Positions 12,272 to 23,419 of a stretch of DNA of 64,000 bases are shown here, in pieces. Origin of the DNA: Halicephalobus mephisto (lineage: Eukaryota; Nematoda; Chromadorea; Rhabditida; Panagrolaimidae); NCBI GenBank assembly GCA_009193035.1, contig SWDT01000049.1:372001-436000 (forward strand), in the 5' to 3' direction. The stretch's first letter is position 1; each line of letters opens with the position of its first letter. The notes below the pieces were generated by a model that was not told the origin of the DNA, did not search any database, and worked only from the letters and a program-made list of their open reading frames with translations. The position numbers and the translations under genes are program-made.

Positions 12272-12980
12272 AATCAATCAGGTTCTCAATTGGGTTGTCT
12301 GTTTTTTTACTGGTTGAATAAAAATTTTTATGGAATTTCCTCAACACGAAAATACTAGAATCTTAAATTTTAGATGATTTTAAGTTTTTATTTGATTCTG
12401 GAATGTTTTAGAAAATTTCTAAATTTTAGAAGATTCTAAAAAATTTCAAAATTATCAATTTAATTCTGGAAGGTTTCAGAAAATTTCAAAATTATCAACT
12501 TGATTCTGAAAAATTCTAAAAAATTTCAAAATTACCAACTTGATTCTGGAAGATTCTAAAAAATTTCAAAATTATCAACTTGATTCTGGAAGATTTCACT
12601 CTTGTAGGACTCTACAAAGTCCCAGAAGCTTCTGTTGGATTCTGAAAATTCCGAAGATTTCTGACTTTGATTACATTTCAGAAGACCTCCAGGAAGTTTC
12701 AAAAATTAAAAAATCTCATTATTTCATTAGATTCTAAAACTTTCCAAATTTTTTGAATTTTTTACAAAATTACAATTTATAAAAAAAGTCAAAAATTAAG
12801 ATTAAAGACGAGGTGAAAGAACAATTGTCATTTGACCTTTCCTCGAAATGAAGGAGAACTACTCCAACGGGCCAGTCTTTCGTTTCAGTTTTGTTGTAAC
12901 AGAGACTGGAACCAGGGCATTTGCATTTTGTTTTATCTTTTTTCTTGTGGATTGATCGATCGTTTGAGTTTTATTGGTTT
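12272..12980. other. Intergenic region with ~40-bp degenerate repeats
   Basis: After the transporter polyadenylation signal, 12360-12720 holds degenerate repeats built on GATTCTGGAAGATT and AAATTTCAAAATTATCAACT. From 12830 to 12980 the base composition is more balanced and probably holds the promoter of the next gene. Confidence 0.6.
12317..12322 (+). terminator. Polyadenylation signal of the sugar transporter
   Basis: AATAAA, 46 bases after the stop codon. Confidence 0.6.
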
Positions 12981-12993
12981 TTTCAGAAGTAAA

Positions 12994-14882
12994 ATGGCTG
13001 GAAATTTTTCAGAATTTAAACTTGGTTCAATGGCGGCTTCTATTCAGCACGAGGGCCTGGAGGCGATTCTCAATGGAAATAATCTGAAAACAGAAGACTT
13101 GGAAGAAGCCATCAGACTTATTTACGGAAAACGTCTACAGTAAGTTTAAAAATTGAGTCTCGAAGGGAATATTTTTTGAAAAACGTTAAGCTTTGAAATT
13201 TTTAAAATCGACTTTTGACGTGATTTAAAAAAATTGATTTCTAAAGCAACTGTTTTTAAGAAATTGATTCCTGAAACGACTGTTTTTAAAATTGACTCCT
13301 GAAACGAATGCATTTTTAAAAAGAAATCTACTCTTGAAACGAATGTTTTTTTTTAAATTTACTCTTGAAGCAAATGTTTCTTTTTTTAAATTTAATCTTA
13401 AAGCGAATGTTTCTTTTTTAAATTGACTCTTGAAGCAAATTTTTCTTTTTTTAAATTTACTCTTGAAGCGAATGTTTCTTTTTTTTAAATCTACTCTTGA
13501 AACGATTGTTTCTTTTTTTTAAATCTACTCTTGAAGCGAATTTTTCTTTTTTAAAAATTTATTCTTAAAGGGAATGTTTTTTAAATCTACTTTTGAAACA
13601 ATGATTTTCCAGACAACTTGCGATTGATTCTTCTGTCTTGGACTTGGCGAAGGATAATGACTTCCAAATTGCTGGTTATGCTGTGAAAGCTCAAGAAGAA
13701 CAACTTCGACGTCCGAGACTTGTCAAAATTGCAGCAATTCAGAATAAAATTGTTCTTCCAACGACTGCTCCAATTGGGGATCAAAGAGATGGAATTCATC
13801 GTCGTGTAGGGCTTCTGATTGACGCAGCGGCTCTTGCTGGAGCTCAGATTGTTTGTCTTCAAGAAGCTTGGACGATGCCGTTTGCTTTCTGTACTCGAGA
13901 AAGATTGCCTTGGGCTGAATTTGCCGAATCTGCTGAAAACGGTCCCACAACGAAATTTTTGAAAGGATTAGCAAAAAAACACGGAATTGTCGTGATTTCT
14001 CCGATTCTGGAACGAGAAGAAGAAAAAGATGACGTTTTGTGGAATACCGCTGTCGTGATTTCCCACACTGGCAACGTCATCGGAAAATCCAGGAAGAACC
14101 ATATCCCGAGGGTCGGGGACTTCAACGAGGTCAGCACAGCAAAAAACGCAATTTTTAATTTCTTAACGATTGCGAAATGTGACGAAAATGTAGTACAATC
14201 GTCACATTTTTCATAGGTTTTCCGAAATCTCATGAGAACTTAGATTCTTCTAGAATTTAGAAATTTCCAGAGTTGTGGAAATTGAAATTTAAAAATTTTT
14301 TAGAAATTTAAAAAATTTGATAGTTTTTGAATTTTTTATTTTTAGTCTACTTATTACATGGAATCTGAACTTGGACATCCTGTTTTCGAAACTGCATTTG
14401 GCAGAATTGGAATCAACATTTGTTACGGTCGTCACCATCCCCAGAACTGGATGATGTACGCCTTGAACGGAGCTGAGATCATCTTCAACCCCTCCGCTAC
14501 GGTGAACGGGTTGAGTGAAGCCCTCTGGCCGATCGAAGCCAGGAATGCTGCGATTGCGAATCATGTTTTTACTGTAGCTATCAATAGAGTTGGAAGCGAA
14601 GAATTTCCAAACGAATTCACTTCTGGAGACGGAAAACCTGCTCACAAAGTTTTCGGACACTTCTATGGCAGCAGTTACGTCGCCGCTCCTGACGGCAGCA
14701 GAACCCCGGGTCTGTCCAGAGCCAAGGAGGGGGTTCTGATCTGCGAAGTCGATCTGAATCTTTGCAGACAGACCAAGGACAGCTGGGGATTCAGAATGAC
14801 CCAGCGTCTGGAGCTCTACGGAAAGGAGATTTCTGAAGCTGCCAAGTCAGACTACCGTCCGAACATCATCAGAGAAAAATAG
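12994..14882 (+). CDS. upb-1: Beta-ureidopropionase
   Basis: Exons: 12994-13139, 13613-14129, 14346-14882; 399 residues (human UPB1 has 384). It hydrolyses N-carbamoyl-beta-alanine or N-carbamoyl-beta-aminoisobutyrate to the beta-amino acid, CO2 and ammonia, the last step of reductive pyrimidine breakdown in the cytosol. Nitrilase-superfamily triad visible: Glu in CLQEAW, Lys in GKSRKNHIP, Cys in NICYGRHHP. Family stretches GDFNESTYYM (formed exactly across intron 2), [32 protein letters not shown] and RTPGLSR are intact. The ATG lies 7 bases after TTTTTTCAG, a spliced-leader-type acceptor. Intron 1 holds a ~45-bp degenerate repeat (TTTAAATTGACTCTTGAAGC). Intron 2 holds a perfect 11-bp palindrome arm pair at 14175-14209. 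Polyadenylation signal at 14915. Confidence 0.96.
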
Positions 14883-14914
14883 TTTTTGAAATTTTAGAAA
14901 TTGTGGCATTTCGG

Positions 14915-14920
14915 AATAAA
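14915..14920 (+). terminator. Polyadenylation signal of upb-1
   Basis: AATAAA, 32 bases after the stop codon. Confidence 0.6.
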
Positions 14921-14948
14921 AAGTGAATTTTCGAAAATTTCTGATTTA

Positions 14949-15804
14949 CCGTATTTGCTCTAATAGAGGCACATCTCTATTTGTGGCGCATGTCTAATAG
15001 TGGTATATGACCGTATCTCTGGGTTTAACTTGGGACAAGATTGCACTAGTACTTTTAGATCTCCCAGAGTCGAGAAAATAACAAGCTATTTATTCTTAAT
15101 AACAATTATAGCTACCTTAATACAAAATCTCCGATAATCCGAAAGTAATTGTGAGAGTGCCTATCGTAATTTTACGTCTTCGTGATAAGACTTACCTTCC
15201 CTTATACAAAACCAACTATCCTACGACACTTATATGCATCTTGGTGGTTTTTTGAATTACCTACTAGGTAGTTTATATCGCGCCCAGATTTACTGCAATG
15301 CCGAGTGATTCTGATTCGGATCAAGGACCTACACCCAGTAAGAAGAAGAGTTTCGATTTGAATTTCAAGCTGGAAGCCGTCAATTTTACGAAGATTGAAT
15401 ACTCCACGGTGAGAAATCGTACACGAAGTCGGAGAACATGAGAGCTCCACCTATGGATGACTATTTGCAATGGATTATTGACGGCTGGGAACAATTGCCA
15501 AAGGAATTCATACTCAATTCATTCAAAGGATGTGATTTGATGAATGCTCTGGACGGCAGCGAGGACGACAAGATTCACTGCTTCAAGCCTGATGGACCAA
15601 TTCCGACCGGCTGCTATCTTCTTAAGCAAGCACGAGCCGAGGCTATGGCCACCAAATTTCAGCAAATTAATATTGAAGAAGAAGAGGAAGAGAACGATTA
15701 TGATAGTGACGCATCTGTTGAATTTCTTTAGTTTCTTACCGGGTTTTTGTTAAATTATTGATCGAAAAATAGTGGCGCATGTGCCTCTATTAGAGCAAAT
15801 ACAG
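14949..15804. mobile_element. Deleted pogo/Tigger-like DNA transposon
   Basis: Terminal inverted repeats of about 25 bp: left CCGTATTTGCTCTAATAGAG, right the complement with one mismatch, each flanked by TA (14947-14948 and 15805-15806), the target duplication of the Tc1/mariner/pogo superfamily. The 856-bp body carries only the two ends of a transposase, in different frames, so it is a non-autonomous internal-deletion derivative. Confidence 0.85.
15298..15731 (+). pseudogene. Pogo/Tigger-like transposase remnant
   Basis: The N-terminal part begins at ATG 15298 with an acidic-serine leader and then a helix-turn-helix-like start (FDLNFKLEAVNF); it stops near 15440. In another frame from 15438 comes the typical C-terminal part of pogo/Tigger DDE transposases: WEQLPKEFILNSFKGC, then NALDGSEDD, then an acidic tail ending at 15731. 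The catalytic core between them is gone. Confidence 0.75.
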
Positions 15805-15806
15805 TA

Positions 15807-17091
15807 TATAAATTCAATTTTAATTTCTACAGTATTTCAAAAATCATTTCGTCATAAAATTTTTAAATTGTAAAACATCTTTAAAATTAAAAAAATAAAT
15901 TTAAAAAGTTTAGAAATAATTTTTTAAAAAATCCTAAAAAAGTAAAAATTTTTTGAATTTTTTTCGTGTCAGGACCAATGGTTGCTTGTTTATTTTTATT
16001 GTATTTTGGTTGAATTATTTAAAAATAAAAATTTAACAAAAAATTTAATTTATATAAAAAGTGTGAAAAAAGAAAATCAAAAAATGGGTCCCGGCACGAA
16101 AGATGATTGATTCATTTCCCGATCAAGGGCTTGCTCAATAATCATTTAGATTTAAAAATTAAAATTCAGTACTATAAAAATAAAAAAATAAAAAATAAAC
16201 TTTTTCCAAATTCTACAGTAAACTATAAAAATCTAAAAAAAATTAATTTTTGGAAAAATTTGAATTTTTAAACAAAATTAACTTTTAAAAATTTTAAATT
16301 TCTTAATGTGTTTTTTTTCAAATAAAATTTAAAATGTTAATTTTTAAAATAACGAAATTTGTAGCAGGACTTCTATTGTCCGAATTTTAGCATTTTTACC
16401 TTGTTTACCCTGTTTCGCGCAGAATGGGTGTCCGTTTTGCTTTTCTTTCCCGAAACAAACAAGCTCGATTCTTGGATGCCTCACGTGAAAGAGGAAAATC
16501 GGTCCTCTAGATCGATTGTGTGGCCAGTGTTCCGTATTATCGAAATTAAAATTAGAATTTTTCGAAATTTGAAATTAGATTTTTTATTTTAAGAATTTTT
16601 ACTTTATTTTAATTAAGTTGTTTTAATATAAATTAAATTTGTGAGTTTTGTCCTAAAACGAAAAATTAATTATTTTTTAATATCGAAATTAAAATTAGAA
16701 TTTTTCGAAATTTGAAACTAGATTTTTTATTTTAAGAATTTTTACTTTATCTTAATTAAGTTGTTTTAATATAAATTAAATTTGTGAGTTTTATTTTAAT
16801 ACGAAAAATTAATTATTTTTTAATATCGAAATTAAAATTAGAATTTTCCGAATTCAGACGTAACTTATGAGTCATGTTTGAAGCAGAAAAAACTAGCTAA
16901 TTTTCAATCATCGATTTAGATAAAATAAATTTTTAAAATCAAGAAAATTTAAATGTTTTTTAAAACGAAAAATTTAAATTCCGACTTTGAATTCTGAGTT
17001 CCAAAATTTAAAAAATTTTTAAAAATCCGTGTCGAAACGATTTTTTGAGGAAATTTAATTTTAAATTTCAAAATAGTGTGATTTTCCGAAG
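15807..17091. other. Intergenic AT-rich region with 146-bp duplication
   Basis: No gene seen. 16536-16860 holds two full copies and part of a third of a ~146-bp unit starting ATCGAAATTAAAATTAGAAT. A 63-codon open frame at 16401-16592 runs into this repeat and has no support. Confidence 0.6.
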
Positions 17092-18270
17092 ATGAGTGAG
17101 TACTTCGGGGGTCGGAAGATCAGCTGGTGTCCCAGCGGCGAAGGTAGGAAATTTTCGTTTATCCATTAATCTTCCATTTATCCCTTAGGGAACGTGGCTT
17201 ATTGTCCTCGACCAGGAGATCCGGATTCCTACACTTACTGTTGTACAACTTACTATTTAGGAGGATCTAGTAAACCTTCATGTTGTTTCTTCCCAGTTTC
17301 CACCGGAGTTCTTGTTGCTGCGGTTTTCGGCGGAATTATCTTACTCGGAAGTAAGTTTTCATACAAGATAACCGTCATATTTTCGACATTACTAATAAAA
17401 GTACAAAAATGGAAGAGGTAATTTATGATTTTATTTCAATGTACTTAGAAAATTAAAATAGTTCATAGTGACTATTAGGATCAGTTTATACCCCTCTGAG
17501 TAAGTTCTTAAAGGATTTAGTTTGATCTAACAAGACTCAAACGAAAGATATAAAGGTGTAAGGAGATTTCCTAATCATCTGGAAGGATCTAGACCAATCG
17601 AACAAGACCTAAATTGGGATATATTAATGGGAGCAGAATACCGAACGTTTTAGGTCTTTGATTACTTTTAGAAGGTCTTAGAATGGTTTAATCGTTTAAA
17701 TAAAGATTGCCAAATATCCTAGTAAGTCTTGATCAGCTCTGGAAGGATCTAGACCAATCTAACAAGACCTAAATTGAGATGCATTAATGGGAGCAGAATA
17801 CCGAATGTTTTAGGTCTTGGATTACTTTTAGAAGGTCTCAAACTGGTCTAATAGGACCTAGACAAAGGTGCAAGAAGATTATCAGACGTCCTAGTAAGTC
17901 TTATTTGAGTCTGGAAGGATCTGGATCAACCTAACAAGACCTACGTCAAGGACCTGTGGATGAACAAAGATTGTCACATATCTTAGTAAATTTGAATCCG
18001 ATCTGGAAGGACCTAAACTGACCTAAAAAGCCCTAAATCAGGGATCCAATGAGATAACTAAAAAATGTCCTAAATTTAGAAATATTTCTGAAATTATTCA
18101 AGAATTAAAAATGTTTCAATTTTATTAAACTTGTTTTAGTTTTAATATTTCTGACATGCTGGTGTTTTCCGTCATGTCCTTTGAGTAGAAGAATGGCAGA
18201 ACGTCGAAACCGAAGAGAAATGAACGAATACGAACGTGGACAAACGAATCAAAGAACATATTACTCTTAA
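17092..18270 (+). CDS. Small Cys-rich single-pass membrane protein
   Basis: Exons: 17092-17143, 17189-17350, 18140-18270; 114 residues, all joins in frame. The ectodomain-like N-terminus has paired cysteines (WCPSGEG, YCPRPGDP, YCCTTYY, SCCFFP), followed by one membrane segment split by the last intron (VLVAAVFGGIILLG then ILIFLTCWCF) and a cysteine/basic juxtamembrane stretch (CWCFPSCPLSRRMAERR), then a polar tail ending TYYS. The plan (Cys-rich domain, TM, Cys/Arg motif) recalls Shisa/VOPP1-like adaptors, but there is no clear signal peptide and I do not assign a function. The start is the first ATG before the GGT-rich stretch. Confidence 0.75.
17580..18060. repeat. ~160-170 bp repeats in the last intron of the Cys-rich gene
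   Basis: GGAAGGATCTAGACCAAT recurs at 17581 and 17741 and in variant form at 17913; blocks such as AACAAGACCTAAATTG and GGGAGCAGAATACCGAA are shared. No coding content. Confidence 0.75.
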
Positions 18271-18581
18271 AATTTACTTTTAAACAATTTTTAAAATAAA
18301 ATTAATTTTTAAATTTTCCAAAAAATAATATTTGGAACAATTTTGTGGTTTTAAATTATTAATTATCATTAATTTCATAATAATTGTGGATTTTGTAAAT
18401 AAAAATTATTTAAAACTCCTGCGGTCCTGGTCCCGACGCGAATGGACGCGTCTTGGACGAGATGTTTTGGAAGTCCTCGTTCAACTGTTTCATATATCGA
18501 ATTTACGTTTTTATTCCGTATTTATGTTTTGTTTTCTTTGTTTATGACAACAGACCCTTTCTAGATCCAGAATAACCAGAA

Positions 18582-19422
18582 ATGAAGGAGGAACAAATTA
18601 TAAAAGATGTGACAGTTCCGCTCGATTATGTTCCTCCGATTGAGTCCATCGGCTTCACGAAACTTCCGACTACAATCCAGCAGAGATTCTTGGAAATTGT
18701 TCCTACCCCTCAGATTGTTGGATTAAAGCAGACATGCTCGAAGTACAGAGACGAATGCGAACGGATCCAGGGGGATTTCCCGGTGGACAAGTTCGAGGCG
18801 AAGAAACTACCCGTGTCGTCCCCGATAAGGTTCAATCAATTCAGACATAATCGGAACTTGAACCAGGTGGAGTACATTGCGAAACCCGGATCGAACACCT
18901 ACGACCCGAACAGACTGGAGCAGCTGAATATCAGGAGCGATTTGGGATTTTTCGACTTGGCTCCGGACAAAATCCACGAAGTCCTCCAATCTATCGACAT
19001 ATCGAAAATCAAGAATATAACCATCAAGGGAACTATAGAATGGGAGGATTTGAAGTACATCCTGGAGCAACGATATGGCTCAAGTATCACCTTCGACGGA
19101 TCAGTTCTGAGCGACTTCAAACTTCAGACTTTTCTGGATTTACTCAGGAAATACAACCACATTTAGTAAGTTCATATGTTAATTTCGCACAATTTTTACG
19201 ATTGATTTCTTCCATTACAGCATCACTCTGACGCTGGATTTGCCTCTGAATTATTACGAAACACTCGAGAACTGGGCTGCTTCGAGAAATGTGCCTGATT
19301 TCTTCCTGATGATTATCCGTCAACGACATCCTTTGCCAACCGAGAGATTCACGAACGAGCTCTTCGATAAATTGAAACAAATCCCGAAATTATCGCAATC
19401 ACTAAGCGTGAACACAGACTGA
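18582..19422 (+). CDS. F-box protein, nematode type
   Basis: Exons 18582-19165 and 19221-19422; 261 residues. Residues about 24-65 form an F-box (FTKLPTTIQQRFLEIV, then LKQTCSKYRDEC), the segment that binds SKP-1 in SCF ubiquitin ligases. The remainder (IKNITIKGTIEWEDLKYIL and the second exon) resembles the leucine-rich substrate-binding tails of the large nematode F-box families. The substrate is unknown. The intron is 55 bp and has the recurrent GTAAGTTCATAT start. The start chosen is the first ATG of the long frame. AATAAA lies at 19594, 79 bases before the acceptor in front of rpl-36, so this gene could share a transcription unit with rpl-36. Confidence 0.78.
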
Positions 19423-19593
19423 AAATCTTTTTTCCGAAAGTCCTTGATGTCGCTAGGTCTCTCGTCGCGAACGTCCCTGATTTTCAGGGTGCACTTGCTA
19501 TTTCGTCCGCTCTCCTTTCTTCTCGGTTCTCCTTGTTTTTTCGTATTTTGCCGTTATTTACTGAGTATCCGGGTATTTTTATGACTTATTTTC

Positions 19594-19599
19594 AATAAA
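19594..19599 (+). terminator. Polyadenylation signal of the F-box gene
   Basis: AATAAA, 172 bases after the stop codon and 84 bases before the rpl-36 start codon. Confidence 0.6.
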
Positions 19600-19677
19600 A
19601 ATTTAACTATTAGATATTACGCGTGTTATTTACTAGAAATTTGTAATTTCGATATATGAGGTTCTTTTTTCAGTAAT

Positions 19678-20036
19678 ATGTCTGCTGTCGAAGGCGAAGC
19701 TTTCGGTCTCAAGAAGGGCCACCGCGTCACCAAGATCCAAAAAAAGCCCAAGGCTTCTTCTTTCAAAGGTCGTCTGACGAAGAAGACTCGCGTCGTCCGT
19801 GAGATCGTTCGTGAAGTCACTGGATTTGCTCCCTACGAGCGTCGTTGCATGGAATTGCTCCGTATCAAGTGAGTTTTTATTGTAACACGGGATGATTCGG
19901 TACCTAAATCGGTTTTAGCAAGGATAAGAAAGCCCTCAAATTTCTTAAGGCCCGTATCGGACAACACACTCGTGGAAAGAGAAAGCGCGACGAAATCCAG
20001 AACATCATCACCAACATGCGTAAGCACCACAAGTAA
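19678..20036 (+). CDS. rpl-36: 60S ribosomal protein eL36
   Basis: Exons 19678-19868 and 19919-20036; 102 residues, family length about 105. Clear eL36: [47 protein letters not shown], then [20 protein letters not shown] and the basic C-terminus MRKHHK. It is part of the large subunit. The codon pattern (CGT, ATC, AAG, GGT) is that of a highly expressed gene, unlike its AT-rich neighbours. The ATG lies 4 bases after TTTTTTCAG, a spliced-leader acceptor. Confidence 0.98.
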
Positions 20037-20197
20037 GATGGAGCGTATTCTGTCATGAACTTGGGATAATTGTTTTGGTTTTGTTTGGCTTTGTTGAGAA
20101 AAGTAATTTTATTATTCTGTGTTATGGATAATGCGAATGGGATCGCTTCGATACCTTTGCGTAATTGAGTTTTTTGATTGTCGTCGTTGTCCCAGGG

Positions 20198-20694
20198 ATG
20201 CTGCCGCGATTTGGAGCTGCTCCAGCGGTTCGCTTTGTGTCTTCGGTCATCAGTCGGCGGTTGCGCCATGGAGGGAGTTCTCACAAATCCAAAATCATTG
20301 CTGCTTTAGCTCAACCTTCTAGTTCCCAGTTGACCCAGAAGCGATATGGCTCTGTGGAAGTTTTCGGACCTTTTGATCCACCGAAGCAATTAACTTTCAA
20401 GGAGGTAGGGGGTTTTGGAGTGTTACTTGGCTAAAAGTTTGCTTTCAGGTCGAGGAGAGAGTTTTGAAGGCTGTAAAGAACTGGGACAGGTTCCCGCAAG
20501 ATCGGGCTGGTGCTCTCAACTTGGATGCTAGATTCGTCGAAGACTTAGGCTTAGATTCCCTCGATCATGTTGAAGTTATCATGTCCTTGGAAGACGAGTT
20601 TGGATTCGAAATCCCCGACAAGGATGCTGAACGGCTCAAAACTCCACGAGACATTTTCAAGTACATTTGTGAACATGAAGATGTCTATGAATGA
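20198..20694 (+). CDS. Mitochondrial acyl carrier protein (NDUFAB1)
   Basis: Exons 20198-20404 and 20449-20694; 150 residues. The N-terminus is rich in Arg, Ala and Ser and lacks acids for about 50 residues, fitting a mitochondrial presequence. The ACP domain is in exon 2: LDARFVEDLGLDSLDHVEVI with the DSL serine that receives 4'-phosphopantetheine, then EDEFGFEIPDKDAE and a final helix (TPRDIFKYICEH). By family it carries growing chains in mitochondrial fatty acid synthesis and is a complex I accessory subunit that docks LYR proteins. The ATG is two bases after the acceptor CCCAG. The 44-bp intron is phase 0. Confidence 0.95.
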
Positions 20695-20765
20695 GAAAAC
20701 GATGTAGTTACTTTTCAGACTAGGAAATGGGTTTATTCCTTTGTAAAAATGAAAATAGCAAGCAC

Positions 20766-22772
20766 TTATAGTTTGGATTTCATGTTGGTTAATCTAGTAA
20801 TCCTAAATTGGGACAAGTTGTATTTTACCGGCTCTCCGAATGCCATCCTCTTCATGATGTCTCCAACGACGAGACCGAACTTGAAGCCGTACCCTGAGAA
20901 ACCTCCGGCTATGAATACGTTGGAGTGTTTTGGGCTCTTGTCGATGATGAAGTACTCGTCTTCACTGACAGTGTACATGCAGTCGACTTTCTTGACTGGT
21001 TTTGTGGTATCTAGGTCGGGGATGTATTTGGCAAAGTACTTTGACGGAATGGTCTCCATCCAGTCTGGTTGGGATCTTTCTCCATCTGGATCGATGAAGA
21101 TCCCCATATGGACTCCGGCTTTGACGTGACCAGGCATGTCGACGTCGGGGAGGATATATATGAGGGGGTTAATGTGGTCTCCACAGACAAGCATAGGAGA
21201 TCCATTTTCGGTCTTGAAAAGATCATGATTGGATTTTATTTTGTAGTAATTAACCCCCATTAATTGAGCTTTAGCTGAGATTCCAAGATTTGGAAAAAGT
21301 TTTTCTAACCAAGGACCGGCTGTAATGATGATTTTTTTGGAAGTATAATGGGATTTGTTAGTGTAAACATCGATGATTTCGTTTGAATCTATTCGAAGAA
21401 CTTTTTCATGGTCGTGGATTTTAGCACCGTATTTTCGGGCTAGTTCCTAAAAAGATTAATTGATAAATTTTAAAAATTTAATTTGATCCATAAAGCTGAT
21501 ATAATTTTTACAGAAAATTAGGGAATTTTCCAGAATGTGATCCTATATGGAAAAATTAAATTTTCTGCAAAAATTATGTAATTTTTTGAAATTTTTGGAT
21601 TTTTAGAATAAATAAAAATGATAAAATTGTCGAGATTTATAAAAATTTCGAAATAAAGGTAAAATCTGCAATTTGTTTGCAACGTTTTGGCAGGTCGATA
21701 TCGAAATGAAAATTGCAGTTTGCGCGCAGCATTCTAATAGGTCGACATTGAAATAAGATTCGCAGTCTGCTTGCAACATTTCATCGGATCAGTTGATGTT
21801 TTTATATTTGCGTTTATATACATTTCGAAATAAAAGTGAAATCTGCAGTCTGCGCGCAATATTCTAACAGGTTTATATTGAAATAAGATTCGCAGTTTGC
21901 GCGCAACATTCTAACAGGTTTATATTGAAATAAGATTCGCAGTTTGCGCGCAACGTTCTAACAGGTTAATATTGAAATAAGATTCGCAGTCTGCGCGCAA
22001 CATTCTAACAGGTTTATATTGAAATAAGATTCGCAGTTTGCGCGCAACGTTCTAACAGGTTAATATTGAAATAAGATTCGCAGTTTGCGCGCAACATTCT
22101 AACAGGTCTATATTGAAATAAGATTCGCAGTCTGCGCGCAACGTTCTGGCAGGTCGACTTGTTTAATTGCTACGGTAAAATTTGACTTTGATGTCGACTG
22201 TTTTACAGATTTTACTATTGGTAATCATCTATATAAATTAATTCATTATTTTTTAAAATTATTGAAATTTTGTAAAAAATATTTTAATTTTTATAATTTT
22301 ATTTTCCAACCTGAATGGCGAGAATACACTTATCGGCGAACAGGACTCCTCCGTTGGGGTCGAATAAAGCACTCCATTTTTCTCCGAAATTAAAATGACG
22401 AAATTTTTCGTTGATTTTTTTTCCTTTCAAGACCGAAAATTGCACACCATGTTTGGACAAGTTGGAAGCTCTTTTTTGAGTCAATTCATGGCTGCCGGCC
22501 CAGAGAAATCCGCATTGTCGAAGAAGTTCCATTTTTGATTCTTTTTCTAATTCTCTCCAACTATTGAGAGCATCTATTGCCAGAGGCATGTAGACGGATT
22601 CTTCGTGAGCGAATCTGAAGATTCTGGAACTTCCATGAGAAGAATTCAAATTGTTATTCAAACTGAATTGTTCCAAAAGTAAAACTGATTTTCCGTTTTT
22701 TGCAAGTTGATAAGCAGTAGAACTTCCGACAATTCCGGCACCGACGACGATGGCGTCAAATTCTGGTTCCAT
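20766..22772 (-). CDS. Peroxisomal sarcosine / L-pipecolate oxidase (FAD)
   Basis: Minus-strand exons 22772-22311 and 21446-20766; 380 residues (human PIPOX has 390). It oxidises the C-N bond of sarcosine, pipecolate or a similar N-methyl or cyclic amino acid, making H2O2. The N-terminal Rossmann motif AIVVGAGIVGSSTAYQLAKN binds FAD. HGSSRIFR follows, then ITAGPWLEKLFPNLG, and DCMYTVSEDEYF contains the Cys that in this family covalently binds FAD. GGFSGYGFKFG is typical of the C-terminal FAD contact. The protein ends in SKL, a PTS1 peroxisomal signal. The start at 22772 is the Met before the FAD motif; an in-frame Met 21 codons upstream lies in a hydrophobic AT-rich stretch and is less likely. 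The 864-bp intron carries the 47-bp repeat element. Confidence 0.93.
21630..22215. mobile_element. Copy 2 of the 47-bp-repeat family, expanded array
   Basis: Inside the intron of the oxidase gene. About eight to ten units of 47 bp (GAAATAAGATTCGCAGTTTG, then CGCGCAACATTCTAACAGGT and a short AT tail). The flanks (CTGTAAAACAGTCGACATC, read on the minus strand from the right edge) match the terminal repeats of the copies at 4.7 and 61.8 kb. Confidence 0.8.
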
Positions 22773-23024
22773 TTTAGAAAAATAAAATTTAACAAAATCA
22801 AAAAAGTTAAAAAATATCAGACTAAACGGAAACAAGAACCAAAATCAAGACAAAATTGATTTATGATTTTCCTTTTTAATTGTCTTGAGATCAAATGATT
22901 TCTTTAACCTTTGATTTTGTAATTTTTTTTATTTTTTTGCAAAAAAATTCTTTATTGAATAATAATTATAAACAATATTTAATTGTACAACAGTATTCCT
23001 ATCTAAGGATACTGCCTGTTTTCA

Positions 23025-23090
23025 CAGCTTAGTGGCCAAAAAACAGAACTCCCAATCGGAAGACAGAAGTTCGAGTCGCTTTGATGACAG
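23025..23090 (+). other. Degenerate tRNA-derived sequence
   Basis: AGTTCGAGTC is a good B-box, CTCCCAA could be an anticodon loop and CTTAGTGGCC recalls an A-box. The acceptor stem does not pair, so this is a tRNA relic or the head of a SINE, not a working tRNA. Confidence 0.35.
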
Positions 23091-23419
23091 AATGACGAGC
23101 TTGAGCCGCCTTTCTGAGTTCTTCAGTTAGGCAAAGCAAATGATCAATTAAGGCTAGCTGAGCGACGGCTTTTTAGGGTTTAGTGCACCCAGGTTTTGTT
23201 TCTTTTATGGTTAGTTTTTTCAGTTTATTAATTATAAAAATTTTGGATTTTTCGATGCTTATTCGTGTTATATTTGTAATTTTAAAATTTCCATTCATAA
23301 AATGATAAATCCATATATAAAATTTGATGAATTTAATTAATGCTAGTTAATATCGATTTTTTTGATCAGTAGCTGAAATTCTAAAAGTCCTCAGTCTTTT
23401 AATATGCGATGATTGGTCG

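Larger units (their letters stand above)
19678..20694 (+). other. Probable two-gene operon (rpl-36 then acyl carrier protein)
   Basis: Same strand, 161 bases between the rpl-36 stop and the next ATG, and a splice acceptor (GTTGTCCCAG) two bases before that ATG, as for downstream operon genes that receive a trans-spliced leader. C. elegans has the same two genes adjacent (F37C12.4 and F37C12.3, recalled from memory). Confidence 0.6.

Noticed and set aside
16401..16592. 63-codon plus-strand open frame
   Set aside because: It runs into the 146-bp repeat and has no similarity or splice context that I recognise.
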